A stretch of DNA of 7,846 nt. Origin: Nitrospiraceae bacterium. GTDB lineage: Bacteria > Nitrospirota > Nitrospiria > Nitrospirales > UBA8639. The number at the start of each line of letters is the position of its first letter. Position 1 is the stretch's first letter. The stretch is taken from the NCBI GenBank assembly GCA_003523945.1, contig DOFS01000523.1, forward strand, positions 1-7,846, read 5' to 3'. Under the pieces are notes generated by a model, which was not told the origin of the DNA, searched no databases, and saw nothing but the letters and a program-made list of their open reading frames with translations. The translations under genes and the position numbers were made by a program. Positions 5,845-7,846 of this stretch are shown in pieces.

Positions 5845-6863
5845 GAAAAATGAGTGGGTTCTGAATGGGACGTTGTTTCCGCAGGAGACGGTGAGTTTTC
5901 GAAGGTACAAAGAAACTGCGTGATGTGGTCCACAATTGTTGTTGCCGCTCGATAAGGGATATCTGATTCTTCCAATGTAACCCACTCTATGCCGGATTCC
6001 TTCTGGAACCAGGTCATTTGTCGTTTAGCAAAGTGACGGGTATCTCGTTTTAGTAACCGTACAGCTTCTTCATAAGAATAGTCACCCGCTAAGTATCCTG
6101 AAAACTGTCGATAGCCCAGCCCTTTCATGGAACCGAGTTCTCGAGAAAATCCTTGATCCATGAGGAATTGCGTTTCTTCCACCAATCCTTTCTGAATTTC
6201 CCAATCGACGCGGGTTTCAATTCGCTGATAGAGGGCCTGGCGTTCCATGGTGAGCCCAATCAACAGGGATGGATACGGAATGTCGTCAAATTGATGTTGC
6301 TGCTGCATTACTGAGAGCGGCGTGCCTAGTATGCGATACACTTCAAGGGCTCGTTGGATCTTGGGTTGGTCATTGGGATGAAGGCGTTGCGCGAGATCAG
6401 GATCCACCTGCTGGAGTTTTTCATAAAGAAAGGCTGGTCCTTGGATTTTGGCTTCTTGGGCTAATTCATTCCGAATATGCCAATTGGCCGGTGGCCCCGG
6501 GCAGAGGCCTCTCAAGAGGGCTCGGATATAGAGTCCGGTCCCGCCGATCACAAGAGGCAGCCGGCCTTGGCGATGCAGGCGAGCAATGTCTTGGGTAGCA
6601 TGCTGCCGGAAGTTGCCCGCATTAAAGGATTGGTCTGGATTGACGAGATCAATTAAACGATGAGGAATCCCTTGTTGTTCGGCTAACGAGGGTTTATCGG
6701 TGCCGATGTTCATATAACGGTAGACCTGTCGGGAATCGGCCGTTAATATTTCCGTGTTGAGAGTTTTAGCGACTTCAATCCCGATACGGCTTTTCCCGAT
6801 TGCCGTTGGTCCCACAATGGCGACGACGGGTTTCCATGCTGTGATGATTTCTGCCTGTTTCAT
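5838..6863 (-). CDS. miaA: tRNA dimethylallyltransferase
   Basis: This enzyme adds a dimethylallyl group to N6 of adenosine 37 in tRNAs that read codons starting with U, which stabilises codon pairing. The protein is 341 residues, slightly longer than the usual 300-320 because of a polar tail after about residue 322. Motifs: Walker-A/P-loop GPTAIGKS (18-25), DSRQVYRYMNIGTDKPS (43-59) with the catalytic Asp43, PHRLIDLV (67-74), IGGTGLYIRALLRG (106-119), the RALEVY block (171-176), SMKGLGYRQF (245-254) and KRDTRHFAKRQMTWF (272-286), the tRNA-handling end. The ATG lies 20 nt after the mutL stop with no clear Shine-Dalgarno; an in-frame TGA just upstream rules out an earlier start, and the P-loop position excludes a later one. 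Translational coupling to mutL is therefore likely. A terminator-like hairpin overlaps its stop codon. Confidence 0.97.
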   Translation of the reverse strand: MKQAEIITAWKPVVAIVGPTAIGKSRIGIEVAKTLNTEILTADSRQVYRYMNIGTDKPSLAEQQGIPHRLIDLVNPDQSFNAGNFRQHATQDIARLHRQGRLPLVIGGTGLYIRALLRGLCPGPPANWHIRNELAQEAKIQGPAFLYEKLQQVDPDLAQRLHPNDQPKIQRALEVYRILGTPLSVMQQQHQFDDIPYPSLLIGLTMERQALYQRIETRVDWEIQKGLVEETQFLMDQGFSRELGSMKGLGYRQFSGYLAGDYSYEEAVRLLKRDTRHFAKRQMTWFQKESGIEWVTLEESDIPYRAATTIVDHITQFLCTFENSPSPAETTSHSEPTHFSG

Positions 6864-6883
6864 GAAAAATCAGCGAATGGGTA

Positions 6884-7846
6884 TTATTTCAATGGGCGGG
6901 CAAATAAGGTGTTCAATTCTTCCAAGGAATGTCGAATGGCCACCCGCCTTCCATGGGGGCAAGTCATCGGAAAGTTTTCTTGTGCCCAGTCCTGTAGGAG
7001 GATTGTGATCTCCTGCTGCGTCATGGATCGTCCGGCCTGAACGGCACTTTGACAGGCCATGGTGGCCAGGATGGGTTTAATCGTGTTGTCTAATATATCT
7101 GTTGATTGCCACTCCGAGAGTTCGTCTACCAATTCCAGGATTAAGGAGCCGACGGAGATATTCCCCAACATGGCTGGAATGGCTCGTACCACATATGATG
7201 TGGCTCCAAATCGCTCCACCTCCAATCCGGCTTGAGTCAGGAAGGGTTGCCATTCTTCTAATAATTCACCTTGGTGGGGAAGAAGTTCAACCGGCTCAGG
7301 GATGAGTAGGGTTTGTTGGAGAATTTCTTTTTTCTTCCAGGACCGAAGCAGTCTTTCAAAGCGTACCCGTTCATGGGCGGTGTGTTGATCGACAATGAAT
7401 ACATCCTCATTGATTTGTCCAATAAGATAGGTGTGATGAATCTGCCCGAGAGGATACACATCCCAGGGCTGCTCCTTGCTTTCGTAGACGGAAGGCGGTT
7501 CTTGGACAAAAAGGGAGAGCGGGGAAGGCCGAGTTGTACCCGATCCAGGGAAATCAGAAACGTGTTGGAAGGGTGCGGGCGCGACGGTTAGTGACCGGGT
7601 TGTTGTCCTAGCAGAATGCAGAGGAGGTGCAACGGGAGCAGTCTTCTCGTTGAGATCATTCCCAATGGTGTCGGATGAGGGTTGCGTGAAAAAGAGGGCT
7701 TTAATGCTCCGGAGAACACCCGTATGAATGAATTCTGGATGAGAAAAACGAACCTCCCGTTTTGTCGGGTGGACATTGATATCAACCGTCTGGGGATCAA
7801 GATTGATGAATACGATAAATTGTGGATGTTTTCCTTTTGGTAAAAA
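6884..7846 (-). CDS. mutL: DNA mismatch repair protein MutL, C-terminal 320 residues (5' end outside window)
   Basis: The frame is open from the right edge to a TAA at 6884-6886. The first residues are the end of the ATPase/transducer domain, including VDINVHPTKREVRFSHPEF (fragment residues about 20-38). A Pro/Ser/Thr-rich linker follows (about 56-125), then the C-terminal dimerisation domain starting at YPLGQIHHTYLIGQ. That domain carries the nuclease motif DQHTAHERVRFE (153-164; consensus DQHA-x2-E-x4-E), ACQSAVQ (264-270) and CPHGRR (296-301). The five positions known as metal ligands in B. subtilis MutL are kept as His155, Glu159, Cys265, Cys296 and His298, so this is a nicking-type MutL, unlike that of E. 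coli. It coordinates mismatch repair after MutS. miaA follows by 20 nt, the widespread mutL-miaA order. The domain assignment is firm; one residue in each nuclease motif deviates from consensus. Confidence 0.97.
   Translation of the reverse strand, partial: FLPKGKHPQFIVFINLDPQTVDINVHPTKREVRFSHPEFIHTGVLRSIKALFFTQPSSDTIGNDLNEKTAPVAPPLHSARTTTRSLTVAPAPFQHVSDFPGSGTTRPSPLSLFVQEPPSVYESKEQPWDVYPLGQIHHTYLIGQINEDVFIVDQHTAHERVRFERLLRSWKKKEILQQTLLIPEPVELLPHQGELLEEWQPFLTQAGLEVERFGATSYVVRAIPAMLGNISVGSLILELVDELSEWQSTDILDNTIKPILATMACQSAVQAGRSMTQQEITILLQDWAQENFPMTCPHGRRVAIRHSLEELNTLFARPLK

Noticed and set aside
6269..6598. Plus-strand frame of 109 codons
   Set aside because: Antisense to conserved miaA motifs, so a shadow of that gene.
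7588..7800. Minus-strand frame of 70 codons inside mutL
   Set aside because: Out of frame with MutL, whose own frame is continuous and carries family motifs through this stretch; no frameshift is needed.

Overview
The window reads like a chromosomal segment of a Nitrospira-type bacterium (phylum Nitrospirota). This is inferred from intermediate GC content, a mono-haem c-type cytochrome with a Sec signal, a MutL with an endonuclease-type C-terminal domain, and the run mutL-miaA-mtnP-pfkB-rodZ, which I associate with that group. The species cannot be fixed from sequence alone. Almost everything is encoded on the minus strand, so transcription runs from the right edge to the left; only a broken TPR gene at the left edge is on the plus strand.

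Right to left: the C-terminal 320 residues of MutL (mismatch repair) run off the right edge, and miaA (tRNA isopentenyl transferase) follows 20 nt downstream. A long-loop terminator-like hairpin that includes the miaA stop codon separates miaA from mtnP (methylthioadenosine phosphorylase). Only 5 nt separate mtnP from a PfkB-family kinase gene, so these two are a tight pair, probably in purine/methylthioadenosine salvage. rodZ (membrane-anchored cytoskeletal HTH protein) follows after 105 nt that contain a weak promoter candidate.

About 600 nt without a convincing gene (2266-2866) then hold two things. One is a cluster of hairpin-forming sequences at about 2540-2790, possibly a degenerate repeat or a structured RNA. 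The other is a strong sigma70-type promoter with an upstream 12-bp palindrome, which drives a small periplasmic cytochrome c with a leader of about 145 nt. The cytochrome gene ends at a classic bidirectional terminator.

Next is a two-gene unit with its own promoter candidate: a 67-residue, very basic small protein, then a HEAT-repeat protein with a strongly acidic N-terminal tail, closed by a hairpin terminator at 411-453. The opposite charges of the two products suggest they could bind each other. The TPR gene from the left edge converges on this unit.

Most of the window is housekeeping. No CRISPR array, tRNA, rRNA, intact mobile element or phage gene was seen. The points most worth following are the mtnP/pfkB pair, the basic/acidic gene pair, the structured gap beside rodZ, and the altered endonuclease motifs in MutL.
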